Below, one piece after another: positions 16,729 to 25,066 of a stretch of DNA of 64,000 nt; the first letter of the stretch is position 1, and each line of letters opens with the position of its first letter. The notes under the pieces are model-generated. The model ran no database searches, was not told where the DNA came from, and worked only from the letters and a program-made list of their open reading frames with translations. Source of the DNA: Phaeacidiphilus oryzae TH49 (GTDB lineage: Bacteria > Actinomycetota > Actinomycetes > Streptomycetales > Streptomycetaceae); contig NZ_JQMQ01000005.1 of the NCBI RefSeq assembly GCF_000744815.1, forward strand, positions 4,348,055 to 4,412,054. The letters run 5' to 3'. The position numbers and the translations under genes were made by a program.

Positions 16729-17823
16729 TCAGCGGTGGACCGGGACGGGGGAGGGCTCCGGGTGCCGGGCCCAGCAGGTCACCGGGGCGAAGCCGCGGTG
16801 ACCGAGCTCGCCGAAGACGGTCAGCGGCCGGCCCGCGCCGACCGCGGTGAGCCGCCACAGGCCGGTGTCCACGGCGTACCGACCGTCCACCGGGACGGAC
16901 CGGGCGCCGGTCGGCTCGGTGATCAGCCAGCCCTCCGGTCCGGGGCGGCAGACGACCTCGCGCAGCACCACCGGTATCCGGTCCGTCCAGGGATCGGCGG
17001 CGAGCGCGGCGGTGTAGTCGGCGAGGGCCTCCGTCAGGCTGCGGCCGGGTGGCGGCCCGGCGTCGGCGGCGTCCTCCGCGATCGGCTCCGCCGGATCGGC
17101 GAGCACCGCGCGGAGTGGGAGGGCGGACGGGTAGTAGGCCACCTCGGCCGCCAGCTCTCGGCCGACCGGCAGCAGCGGCCCGGGCATCGGGCGGCCTGGG
17201 CCCGCGTAGGCCAGCAGCAGTGCGATACGGCCGCTGCTCCGGCCGAGCAGCCAGGTCCTGCGGGCGGTCAGCCGGTGCGGCGATTGCTGGGCTGTCGGCC
17301 GCTGAGCTGTTGATTGCCGGGCGCCCGGTCGCTGGGCTGCCGGTTGCGACTGCGACTGCTGCGGCTGCCGGGGCGGGCCCTCGCCGGTCTCCGTGCGGCC
17401 CAGCACCAGCCAGCGATCGCGCAGCCGGGGGCCCGTCGCCAGCACCTCGGCGGTCGGGGTGGGCCGGCCCACGCGGGTGCTGACGGTGGCCGCGAGAGGG
17501 GCCGGCAGGGCGCCGAGCCGGCCGTAGCCCACGGCCAGCAGATGGAGCAGCGCGTACTCCTCCAGCAGCCGGTCCGGCCAGTCCGGGCCGCTGCTCGGGA
17601 TGGTCGCCAACTCCCGTAGCCGGGCCGCGAGTCCGGGCGCCTGGGCGTCGACCATCCGGGCCGCGGGCTCGGAGAGGGAGCGGGGGTCCGCGGCGGCCTC
17701 GGCCAGGCCTGGCCCGAGCGCGTCGGCGAGCCGGCGCTCCAGTTCCGCGGCGCCGGCCGTGATCCGGTCGTCCCGCTGCTGCCGCCGCTGCCGACCCTGC
17801 GTTCCTCCGGGCTTCGCTGCCAT
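16729..17823 (-). CDS. SWIM-family protein lacking its zinc finger (N-terminally short)
   Basis: A 364-aa protein matching the body of Streptomyces SWIM zinc-finger proteins from the DUF5691/MoxR locus. Visible blocks are DDRITAGAAELERRLADALG, ARMVDAQAPGLAARLRELA, LLEEYALLHLLAVGY, RRTWLLGRSSGRIALLLAYA and PVVLREVVCRPGPEGWL. Family members carry about 90 further N-terminal residues with the CxCx(n)CxH SWIM finger; these are absent. Only 120 bp separate this ATG (17823) from the divergent MoxR start, so the finger cannot be encoded upstream even with a frameshift. TAGCTT (17836-17831) lies 7 nt before the ATG, so the shortened gene may be expressed as a leaderless mRNA. Confidence 0.75.
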   Translation of the reverse strand: MAAKPGGTQGRQRRQQRDDRITAGAAELERRLADALGPGLAEAAADPRSLSEPAARMVDAQAPGLAARLRELATIPSSGPDWPDRLLEEYALLHLLAVGYGRLGALPAPLAATVSTRVGRPTPTAEVLATGPRLRDRWLVLGRTETGEGPPRQPQQSQSQPAAQRPGARQSTAQRPTAQQSPHRLTARRTWLLGRSSGRIALLLAYAGPGRPMPGPLLPVGRELAAEVAYYPSALPLRAVLADPAEPIAEDAADAGPPPGRSLTEALADYTAALAADPWTDRIPVVLREVVCRPGPEGWLITEPTGARSVPVDGRYAVDTGLWRLTAVGAGRPLTVFGELGHRGFAPVTCWARHPEPSPVPVHR

Positions 17824-17830
17824 GGCGGGA

Positions 17831-17836
17831 AAGCTA
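17831..17836 (-). promoter_or_regulatory. -10 element upstream of the SWIM-family gene
   Basis: On the minus strand TAGCTT (TANNNT) ends 7 nt before the ATG at 17823 with no Shine-Dalgarno sequence, consistent with a leaderless transcript. No clear -35 was found. Confidence 0.35.
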
Positions 17837-17943
17837 GTACGGGGGTCTGACAACCGCCTCTGACCTGGTACTTGACGGATCGTCGGGGGATTGTCAGTGG
17901 TCGGGTGCAGCCTGTTCCCAGGGACCTTCCGGGGAGGGCGATC

Positions 17944-19035
17944 GTGGGAACGACGGTACTGAGGCCGCACGCCGAGCAGGCGTACGCCGCCGAACTCGCC
18001 GCGCTGGAGCGGGCGGACGACCGGCCCCGGCCCGAGCGCTGGCGGCTCTCGCCCTGGGCGGTGGCCGCGTACCTGCTCGGCGGGCGGCTGCCGGACGGCA
18101 CCGGGATCACCCCGAAGTACGTCGGCCCGCGCCGGATCGTGGAGACCGCGGTGGCGACCCTCGCCACCGACCGTGCGCTGCTGCTGCTCGGGGTGCCGGG
18201 GACGGCCAAGACCTGGCTCTCCGAGCATCTGGCCGCGGCGGTGAGCGGGGACTCGACGCTGCTGGTGCAGGGCACCGCCGGCACCCCCGAGGAGTCGCTG
18301 CGGTACGGGTGGAACTACGCCGAGCTGCTGGCGCACGGCCCCCGGCGGGAGGCGCTGGTGCCCGGCCCGGTGCTCAACGCGATGGCCGAGGGCAAGCTCG
18401 TCCGGGTCGAGGAGCTGACCCGGATACCCGCCGACGTGCAGGACTCGCTGATCACCGTGCTCTCCGAGAAGTCCCTGCCGATACCGGAGCTGGGCGAGGA
18501 GGTGCAGGCCGTCCGAGGCTTCAACCTGATCGCCACCGCCAACGACCGCGACCGGGGGGTGAACGAGCTGTCCAGCGCGCTGCGCCGGCGGTTCAACACG
18601 GTCGTGCTGCCGCTGCCGGCCGGGGTGGAGGAGGAGGTGGAGATCGTCAGCCGGCGGGTGGCCGAGCTGGGCCGCTCCCTGGAGCTGCCGACGGCCCCGG
18701 ACGGCTCGTCGGCCGCGGAGATCCGCCGGGTGGTCACCGTCTTCCGCGAGCTGCGCGAGGGCGTGACCGCCGACGGCCGCACCAGGGTCAAGTCGCCCTC
18801 GGGGACGCTCTCCGCCGCCGAGGCGATATCCGTGGTGACCGGCGGGCTGGCGCTCTCCGCGCACTTCGGGGACGGCGTGCTGCGGGCCGCCGACCTGGCG
18901 CCGGGACTGACCGGCGCGGTGGTCCGGGAGGAGGCCGTGGACGGTCTGGTCTGGCAGGAGTACCTGGAGACGGTGGTCCGGGAGCGCCCGGGCTGGCAGG
19001 ACCTCTACCGGGCCTGCCGCGAGGTCGGTCCGTGA
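17944..19035 (+). CDS. MoxR-type AAA+ ATPase
   Basis: A 363-aa AAA+ ATPase with Walker A GVPGTAKT (83-90), a Walker B region reading KLVRVEELTRIP, sensor 1 in FNLIATANDRD and an arginine-finger region at SSALRRRFN. MoxR ATPases act as chaperones that remodel or activate partners, usually with a VWA protein. The GTG at 17944 follows GGGGAGGG; an upstream in-frame start at 17872 lacks support. Its TGA overlaps the GTG of the DUF5682 gene. Gene order AAA-DUF5682-VWA plus a SWIM protein recalls the E. coli yehL-yehM-yehP-yehQ set (family knowledge, not a sequence comparison). Confidence 0.9.
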   Translation: MGTTVLRPHAEQAYAAELAALERADDRPRPERWRLSPWAVAAYLLGGRLPDGTGITPKYVGPRRIVETAVATLATDRALLLLGVPGTAKTWLSEHLAAAVSGDSTLLVQGTAGTPEESLRYGWNYAELLAHGPRREALVPGPVLNAMAEGKLVRVEELTRIPADVQDSLITVLSEKSLPIPELGEEVQAVRGFNLIATANDRDRGVNELSSALRRRFNTVVLPLPAGVEEEVEIVSRRVAELGRSLELPTAPDGSSAAEIRRVVTVFRELREGVTADGRTRVKSPSGTLSAAEAISVVTGGLALSAHFGDGVLRAADLAPGLTGAVVREEAVDGLVWQEYLETVVRERPGWQDLYRACREVGP

Positions 19036-21565
19036 GCGGTGCCGTCCGGGCCGACCCCGCGCTCGACCTGGCCGTGCTGGGGGTGCGCCACCACGGTGTG
19101 GGCTCCGCGCGGGCGGTGGCGGCGGCGCTGGAGGAGCTGCGGCCGGACGCGGTGCTGATCGAGGGCCCGCCGGAGGCGGACCCGCTGCTCGGTCTCGCCG
19201 CCGATCCGGGGATGGCGCCGCCGGTGGCGTTGCTGGTCTACGCGGTGGACGAGCCCGCGCGGTCGGTGTTCTGGCCGTTCGCCGAGTTCTCCCCGGAGTG
19301 GGTCGCGCTGCGGTACGCCCTCGGGGCGGGGACGGCGGTCCGCTTCGCCGACCTGCCGACCGGCCATCTGCTGGCGGCCGAGGGGCCGGAGGGTGCGGCC
19401 GGGGCGGCGGAGCCGGACGTGCCCGGACCGGACCGGGATCCGATCGCCGAGCTGGCCGCGGCCGCCGGGCGGGCGGACGACCCGGAGGCCTGGTGGGAGG
19501 ACGCGGTGGAGCACCGGGCCCCGGACCCGGCCGATCCCCTGGCGTACTTCGCCGCGCTGGCCGAGGCGGTGGCCGAGCTCCGGGCCGACCACGCCCCGGA
19601 CCGGGACGACCTGCGGGAGGCCGCGATGCGCCGAGCGGTCCGGGCCGCCCGCCGCGCCGGCCACCGGCGGATCGCCGTGGTCTGCGGCGCCTGGCACGTG
19701 CCGGCGCTGGCCGGCGGCCGCTCGCCGCTGCCCTCGGCCGCCGCGGACGACGCCCTGCTGCGCGGGCTGCCGCGGCTGCGGACGGAGGCCACCTGGGTGC
19801 CCTGGACGGACCGGCGGCTCGGCCGGGCCGGCGGCTACGGCGCCGGGGTCGCCTCGCCCGCCTGGTACCGGCATCTCTTTCGGCACGGCGCCGGGCGGGA
19901 CGGGCTGGCCCGCTGGATGGCCGACGCCGCCGGGCGGCTGCGCGGGGAGGGGATGGCGGTCTCCCCGGCCGGGGTGATCGAGGCGGTACGGCTGGCCGAG
20001 GGGCTGGCGGCGCTGCGCGGACGCCCCGCGGCCGGGCTGGCCGAGGCGGTCGAGGCCGCGCGGAGCGTCCTCTGCGAGGGCTCGGACGTCCCGCTCGGAC
20101 TGGTCCGGGAGCGGCTGGTGGTCGGCGAGTCGATGGGCCGGGTGCCGGACGCGGTGCCGGCGGTGCCGCTGGCCCGTGATCTGGAGCGGAGCCGCCGGCG
20201 GCTGCGGCTGCGCCAGGAGCCGGCCGTCCGGGAGCTGGACCTCGACCTCCGCGAGCCGACCGGCGCCGCCCGGAGCGTGCTGCTCCACCGGCTGCGGCTG
20301 CTGGGGGTGGGCTGGGGGGTGCCGATCGCCTCGCAGACGGTCAACCTCGGCACCTTCCGGGAGAGTTGGCGGCTGTGCTGGGAGCCGGAGACGGCCGTGG
20401 AGGTCACCGAGGCGGGGGTGTGGGGGACCACCGTGGAGTCCGCGGCCGAGGCGCGGGCGGCGGACGCGGCGGTCTGCGCGGGTTCGCTCGGCGAGCTGAC
20501 CGGGCTCAGCGAGCGCTGCCTCCGCGCCGAGCTGCCGGGCGCGCTCCCGGCGGTGCTGCGGGCGATCGCCGACCGCGCGGCGCTGGACACCGACGCCTTC
20601 CGGCTGGCGGAGGCGCTGCCCGCGCTGGTCCGCGCGGCCCGCTACGGCGATGTCCGGCGCGCGGGCGGCGCGGCCGGGGCGGCCGGAGCGGGCCGGGCCG
20701 GAACCGTGGCGGACGCCGACTCCGGGGCGCCCGACGGCCACGGCGGCGACGGCCACGCCGATGGCGAGGGCGACGGCGACAGCGCCGGCGCAGCGGACCC
20801 TTCCGCGCGCGGGATCACCCGCCTCGCCCTGAGTCTCGCCGAGCGTGTCTGCGTCGCCCTTCCCGCCGCCTGCTCGGGCCTCGACACGGACGCCGCCGAG
20901 TCCGCCCAGGCCACCGTCGACGCCCTCCACACCGCGATCCACCTGTTGACCGGCCCGGGCGCGGACCCGCACGGCGGAGCAGCCGGAAAGGACGGAGCGG
21001 CCGGAAAGGACGGCGGTCCCGAGGCCTCCGGTCTCGCCGGGCGGTGGGTCGCGGCGCTGCGGGCGATCGCCTCGCGGGGCGGGGTGGCCGGGGTGCTGCG
21101 GGGCCGGGCGGTGCGGCTGCTGCTGGACGGGGGGTGGCTGGGCGCGGAGGAGGTCGGGCGGCGGATGGCGCTGGTGCTCGGGCGGAACGCGTCGGTGCGG
21201 GACGCCGCCGGCTGGGCGGCCGGCTTCCTCGGCGGCGGACCCGCCGGAGGGGTGCTGCTGCTCCACGACCCGGTGCTCCTCGGGCTGGTCGACCGCTGGC
21301 TGACGGGCCTGCCCGAGGCGGCGTTCCGGGAGGCGCTGCCACTGCTCAGACGGGTCTTCGCCGGTTTCGAGCCCGGCGCCCGGCGGGCCGTCGGAGAGCG
21401 AGTGCTGGCCGGCGCGCCCGCCCCGGCCGCGGCGGCGACGGTGGGGCGGCGAGGGTCGGGGCGGCGGGCCCCCGGCGGGGCTTCGCCGCGGAGCTGGACG
21501 AGGCGCGCGCGGACGCCGTACTGCCCGTCCTCGGGATGCTGCTGGGCGCGACGGAGGAGAGATGA
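19032..21565 (+). CDS. DUF5682 family protein, interrupted by an apparent -1 frameshift
   Basis: A large helical protein of about 844 residues if repaired. The N-terminal domain starts LAVLGVRHHGVGSARAVAAALEELRPD, with IEGPPEADPL and VCGAWHVPAL, and resembles TraB/erythromycin-esterase-like folds. An acidic His/Asp/Gly-rich linker lies near 20680-20800. From GTG 19032 the frame is good to about 21440. The family-like C-terminus GFAAELDEARADAVLPVLGM is in another frame and ends at 21565, giving an ATGA overlap with the VWA gene. One base appears to be missing in the G/C runs between 21440 and 21480 (for example CCCCC 21469-21473). Sequencing error or recent mutation are the options. Confidence 0.8.
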
Positions 21566-22746
21566 CGCAGAACCCGTACGACGAGCGCGCCCGGCGCTGG
21601 CGGCTGGTGCTGGGCGGGGGCGAGGCCGACGCCTTCGGTCTCCGGCTCAGCGGCGCCGACGCCGGGATGGACCAGACCCTGGACGCCCTCTACGGAGACG
21701 GCCGCGGCCGTGGCGCCCGCCCGGCGCCCGGCCGGACCGCGCGCCCCGGGGCGGGCCTGGGCGCCTCCGCGCCGCAGGCCGCCCGCTGGCTCACGGACGT
21801 CCGGCGCTGGTTCCCGAGCAGCGTGCTGCACCTCCTCCAGCGCGACGCCATCGAGCGCCTGGGCATCGAACACCTCCTCGCGGAACCGGAGTTGCTGGCG
21901 GCCGTCGAGCCCGACGTGCATCTCGTCGGCACGCTCCTCTCGCTCTCCCGGGCGCTGCCGGAGTCCGCCCGGGAGGCCGCCCGCCAGGTGGTCCGCACGG
22001 TGACGGCGGACCTGGAGCGCCGGCTCGCGGTGCACACCCGTACCGCGCTCGGCGGGGCGCTGGACCGCGCCGCCCGGGCGGTCCGCCCCCGCCTCGGGGA
22101 TGTGGACTGGAACCGAACGATTCGGGCCAATCTGAACCGCGGCAACTGGCTTTCCGAGCACGGCGCGGTGGTTCCGGAGAAGTTGGTGGGCTACGCACGG
22201 GCGCGCCGCGGGCTGCGCCGGGAGGTGGTGCTGTGCGTGGACCAGTCCGGCTCGATGGCCGCCTCGGTGGTCTTCGCCTCGGTCTTCGCCTCCGTGCTGG
22301 CCTCGCTCCCGGCGCTGACGACCCGCCTGATCGCCTTCGACACCTCGGTGGTGGACCTCACGGGGCTGATCGCCGATCCGGTGGACGTTCTCTTCGGGGT
22401 CCAGCTCGGCGGCGGCACCGACATCGGCCGGGCGCTGGCGTACTGCGCGGAGCGGATAGCGCGGCCGACGGAGACCGTGCTGGTGCTGGTGAGTGATCTG
22501 CACGACGGAGCGTCGGAGGACCAGCCCCGGGGTCACGGGGGCTGGCCGGCTCGGTTGGCCGCTCTCCAGGCGGCGGGCGTGCGCTGCGTCGCGCTGCCCG
22601 CCCTGTGCGACGAAGGCGCCCCCGCCTACCACCGGGAGAACGCCGCCGCTCTGGCGGCCGTCGGGATACCCGTCTTCAGTTGTTCGCCTGATCGTTTTCC
22701 CGAGGTGATGGCGGCGGCCCTGGAGGGGCGGCCGCTACCCCAGTGA
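21562..22746 (+). CDS. VWA domain protein, CoxE-like partner of the MoxR ATPase
   Basis: A 394-aa protein. The N-terminal helical half starts RARRWRLVLGGGEAD and contains VRRWFPSSVLHLLQRDAIERLG. The C-terminal von Willebrand A domain (about 220-390) has an intact MIDAS, DQSGS at 227-231, then GGGTDIGRALAY and LVLVSDLHDG. The arginine/tryptophan stretch DWNRTIRANLNRGNW just before the VWA domain is typical of this class. It overlaps the DUF5682 gene by ATGA and is the last gene of the MoxR operon. Probably an adaptor that presents metal-ion-dependent ligands to the AAA+ ring. It is convergent with the next gene, with a 12-bp overlap. Confidence 0.9.
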   Translation: MTQNPYDERARRWRLVLGGGEADAFGLRLSGADAGMDQTLDALYGDGRGRGARPAPGRTARPGAGLGASAPQAARWLTDVRRWFPSSVLHLLQRDAIERLGIEHLLAEPELLAAVEPDVHLVGTLLSLSRALPESAREAARQVVRTVTADLERRLAVHTRTALGGALDRAARAVRPRLGDVDWNRTIRANLNRGNWLSEHGAVVPEKLVGYARARRGLRREVVLCVDQSGSMAASVVFASVFASVLASLPALTTRLIAFDTSVVDLTGLIADPVDVLFGVQLGGGTDIGRALAYCAERIARPTETVLVLVSDLHDGASEDQPRGHGGWPARLAALQAAGVRCVALPALCDEGAPAYHRENAAALAAVGIPVFSCSPDRFPEVMAAALEGRPLPQ

Positions 22747-23253
22747 GGAGGGGAGGACGATCGCGGCCCAGACCGTCTTGCCGCCCAGTCCCGGCCGGGG
22801 CGTGGTGCCCCAGGCGGCGGTGAAGGTCTCGATCAGCAGCAGGCCGCGGCCGCTCTCGTCGTCCGCGCCGGCCTTCTCGACCGCCGGGCCGCCGTCGTCG
22901 GTCCCGCCCTCGTCGTCCACCTCCAGGAAGAGCACCCCTCGCGCGCTCCACAGCCTGCAGTGGACGCGGCTGCTGCGGGTGTGCGAGACGGCGTTGCCGA
23001 CCAGTTCGGACATGCACAGTTCAACGTCGTCGAGGAGCTCGCCGCGGAGCCGCCACATCGCGCCGGTTATCCGCACGAAGCGGCGGGCGGTGGCGACCGA
23101 CTCCGGCCGGCCCGGGAAGGTCGCTGCGGCCTGGCGGTCCATCGGCCAGGTGTTCCGGGCCGTGGAGAGACCGTTCAGCTCGCTGCGGCCGGGGTCCTGG
23201 TCGGGTGGATCGTCGGGATCCCGATGCTGCACACGATGGCGTTGGCTGTGCAT
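22735..23253 (-). CDS. HATPase_c family ATP-binding protein (RsbW/anti-sigma-like)
   Basis: A 172-aa GHKL ATPase without receiver or kinase dimerisation domains. ELCMSELVGNAVSHTRS is the N box, EVDDEGGTDDGG the G1-like box and GRGLLLIETFTAAWGTTP the G2 box. Such proteins are very numerous in Streptomyces and act as anti-sigma factors or partners of STAS proteins. The ATG at 23253 is one option; ATG 23142 (MDRQAAATFPGRPESV) would remove a poorly conserved leader. It is divergent from the XRE-DUF5753 gene across a region rich in GTTAC motifs, a genomic pairing common in Streptomyces (whiJ/abaA-like clusters). Confidence 0.85.
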   Translation of the reverse strand: MHSQRHRVQHRDPDDPPDQDPGRSELNGLSTARNTWPMDRQAAATFPGRPESVATARRFVRITGAMWRLRGELLDDVELCMSELVGNAVSHTRSSRVHCRLWSARGVLFLEVDDEGGTDDGGPAVEKAGADDESGRGLLLIETFTAAWGTTPRPGLGGKTVWAAIVLPSSLG

Positions 23254-23269
23254 CCGCGGTCTACTCTCG

Positions 23270-23373
23270 GTAACAGGGGCGAACCGGAGGCACCGGCACG
23301 ACGGCTGCTTGCCGGCTCGGTTACCGTGTGCAGCGCTTCCGTTACTCCCTCAACACTCCCGGAGTAACGTTAC
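23270..23373. promoter_or_regulatory. Cluster of GTTAC/GTAAC motifs, candidate operators
   Basis: Five copies of GTTAC in either orientation lie within 104 bp: 23270-23274, 23320-23324, 23341-23345, 23364-23368 and 23369-23373. GTTACTCC (23341-23348) and GGAGTAAC (23361-23368) form a perfect 8-bp inverted repeat, and GTAACGTTAC (23364-23373) is a perfect palindrome. The cluster lies between the divergent HATPase and XRE genes and is likely bound by the XRE-DUF5753 protein. Confidence 0.5.
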
Positions 23374-23482
23374 AAAGGCAAGTTAGTCGAGACGATTGGC
23401 CGGGCTCCCGAGGTGAATTCGGGGGCGTGCGGGAGAGGGCGCGCCCCCCGGCGCGTCTGTCGCAGGGAGGGGCGAAGGCGCG

Positions 23483-24406
23483 ATGGTGCAGCCGATCGGC
23501 GAAGCGGCGGGTCCGGCGCGGGATTCCGGGGCGGGCGGAATCGGCCGCGCCGGTCGGCCCAGCCCCACCGTCCAGCGCAGACGGCTCGGCCTCGAACTCC
23601 GGCGCCTGCGACAGAAGGCGAGGCTCACCATCGAGGAGGTGGCCCGCTCCCTGGATTGCTCGACGGCGAAGGTCAGCCGAATCGAGACCGGGAAGTTGAA
23701 GGCCCGTCAGATCGACGTGGACGCCATGCTCCGGCTCTACGGAGTACGGGACCCCGAGGTACGCGAACAACTGCTGCAACTCAACCGCGGTGCGCGGGCC
23801 ACGGGTTGGTGGCGCAGCTTCGAGGAGGTGCTGCCGCCGGGCTTCGAGACCTTCATCGGTCTGGAGGCCGACGCGGTCGCCGTCCGCACTTATGCGCCGG
23901 CCGTCGTGCCCGGTCTGCTGCAGACCGCGGACTACGCCCGCGCACTGCTCCGGGCCGGCTATCGGAACGCGCCTCCGGACGACGTCGAGCAGATGGTGAA
24001 ACTGCGCACCACCCGGCAGGAACGGCTGACGGAGACGCAGAATCCCCTTCGGTTGCGGGCGGTTGTGGACGAGGCGGTGCTTCGGCGGCCGGTCGGTGGC
24101 CGAGATGTGATGAAGCATCAGCTTCTGAGTATGGCGGAACTGGCCTCTCGTACTAATGTCCACCTACAAGTACTGCCGTTCGAAACGGGTGCCCATTCCG
24201 CACTTTCGGGAATGTTCACCCTGCTCGAGCTTCCGGACGAGGCAGATGCGGACGTGGTCTATGTCGAAGGGCCTGCTGGAAGCGTCTACCTGGAGAAGCC
24301 GCCCGATGTCCGGCGAGCGGCGGAGATCTTCGCCACCCTGGCGGAGCAGGCCCTGGACGCCGACCGCTCCGTGCGCGTCATCCTTGCAGCAGCAGAGGAG
24401 ATGTGA
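23483..24406 (+). CDS. XRE family regulator with DUF5753 (Scr1-type)
   Basis: A 307-aa protein. The N-terminal helix-turn-helix is at about residues 35-95 (LGLELRRLRQKARLTIEEVARSLDCSTAKVSRIETGK). DUF5753 is at about 110-300, with WWRSFEEVLPPGFETFIGLE, VVPGLLQTADYARALLRAG, RQERL, VHLQVLPFETGAHSALSGMF and VVYVEG. The family includes the Scr1 antitoxin-like regulators paired with DUF397 proteins, and WhiJ-type developmental regulators. The start is an ATG at 23483 with an upstream GGGAGGGG. The DUF397 gene follows by 4 bp, so both are co-transcribed. Confidence 0.92.
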   Translation: MVQPIGEAAGPARDSGAGGIGRAGRPSPTVQRRRLGLELRRLRQKARLTIEEVARSLDCSTAKVSRIETGKLKARQIDVDAMLRLYGVRDPEVREQLLQLNRGARATGWWRSFEEVLPPGFETFIGLEADAVAVRTYAPAVVPGLLQTADYARALLRAGYRNAPPDDVEQMVKLRTTRQERLTETQNPLRLRAVVDEAVLRRPVGGRDVMKHQLLSMAELASRTNVHLQVLPFETGAHSALSGMFTLLELPDEADADVVYVEGPAGSVYLEKPPDVRRAAEIFATLAEQALDADRSVRVILAAAEEM

Positions 24407-24410
24407 GCCC

Positions 24411-24614
24411 GTGGAGCGACTGGAACTCACCGATATCCGCTGGTTCAAATCGAGCAGCAGCGACACCAACGGCTGCGTGGAGGTCGCCTTCCTCCCCGAC
24501 GGCGCGGTCGCGTTGCGCGATTCCAAGAACCCGCACAGGCCCGCCCATGTCTACACGGCGCACGAGTGGGCGTGCTTCCTGGACGGGGCCAAGCGGGGCG
24601 AGTTCGACCGGTAG
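24411..24614 (+). CDS. DUF397 domain protein (Scr2-like partner)
   Basis: A 67-aa single-domain DUF397 protein with the full family pattern: WFKSSSSDTNGCVEVAF, VALRDSKNP and EWACFLDGAKRGEFD. The start is a GTG at 24411 with GAGGAG ending about 10 nt upstream inside the preceding gene. DUF397 proteins bind or are controlled by XRE-DUF5753 regulators and behave in some strains as a toxin-antitoxin-like pair or a developmental switch. The pair here is complete and intact. Confidence 0.92.
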   Translation: MERLELTDIRWFKSSSSDTNGCVEVAFLPDGAVALRDSKNPHRPAHVYTAHEWACFLDGAKRGEFDR

Positions 24615-24700
24615 CCGCCGCCTCTGACCCAGGCGAACGGCCTCAGGGAGCCGGATCCCACTGTCCGGCCGCACGCGGGGACGAACGGGGGAGAACCACT

Positions 24701-24760
24701 CAGCACCACCCGGTACCACCGAGCACCATCAAGCACCACCGAGAAACACCGGGAAACACC
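24701..24760. repeat. Six imperfect 10-bp tandem repeats
   Basis: Six consecutive 10-mers follow the pattern nAGCACCACC: CAGCACCACC, CGGTACCACC, GAGCACCATC, AAGCACCACC, GAGAAACACC, GGGAAACACC. They are non-coding and lie between the DUF397 gene and the sucC promoter. The period equals about one DNA helical turn. Confidence 0.8.
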
Positions 24761-24817
24761 GTACGGAGCCGGCGGGCGGCGGCGGAGAAGCCTCCGTCCG
24801 CCGCCTGACGGGCGCTT

Positions 24818-24833
24818 TGTGACCGTTCTCACG
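24818..24833. promoter_or_regulatory. Crp-like binding site upstream of sucC
   Basis: TGTGA-CCGTTC-TCACG matches the CRP/FNR consensus TGTGA-N6-TCACA at all but the last base. A possible sucC -10 (TAACCT, 24879-24884) implies a start near 24890, placing the site at about -65, a typical class I activator position. Streptomyces has a Crp regulator of primary metabolism, so binding is plausible but unproven. Confidence 0.45.
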
Positions 24834-25066
24834 GGCCCATCCAGGGGGCCCGATTCATCCGAGCACGTGGAACGGGGATAACCTGCGAGACGGACATGCC
24901 GCGTGCAAAGGCCGACGTGGGCTTCCGGAAGGCGATGGCGCTGGACGCAAGGATCCCGGTCCGGGCGTACCCCTGAGCCATCACGTCACCCTCACGAAGT
25001 GCAACTGCGCCGACCCGCCCGGCACGCTCGGAAGAAAAGCAGTCGCGATCACAAGGACGGACGCGC

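Noticed and set aside
18309-22496. An uninterrupted 1395-codon frame through moxR, the DUF5682 gene and the VWA gene
   Set aside because: Only 19032 to about 21440 is real. The rest is out of frame with MoxR and the VWA protein, whose motifs are unambiguous.
24701-24760. CRISPR array
   Set aside because: Units are 10 bp with no spacers, and no cas gene is present.
24897-24977. A 26-codon frame starting ATGCCGCGTGCAAAG in the sucC leader
   Set aside because: No good ribosome site and no recognised homologue. It could be an upstream ORF but the evidence is too thin to call.
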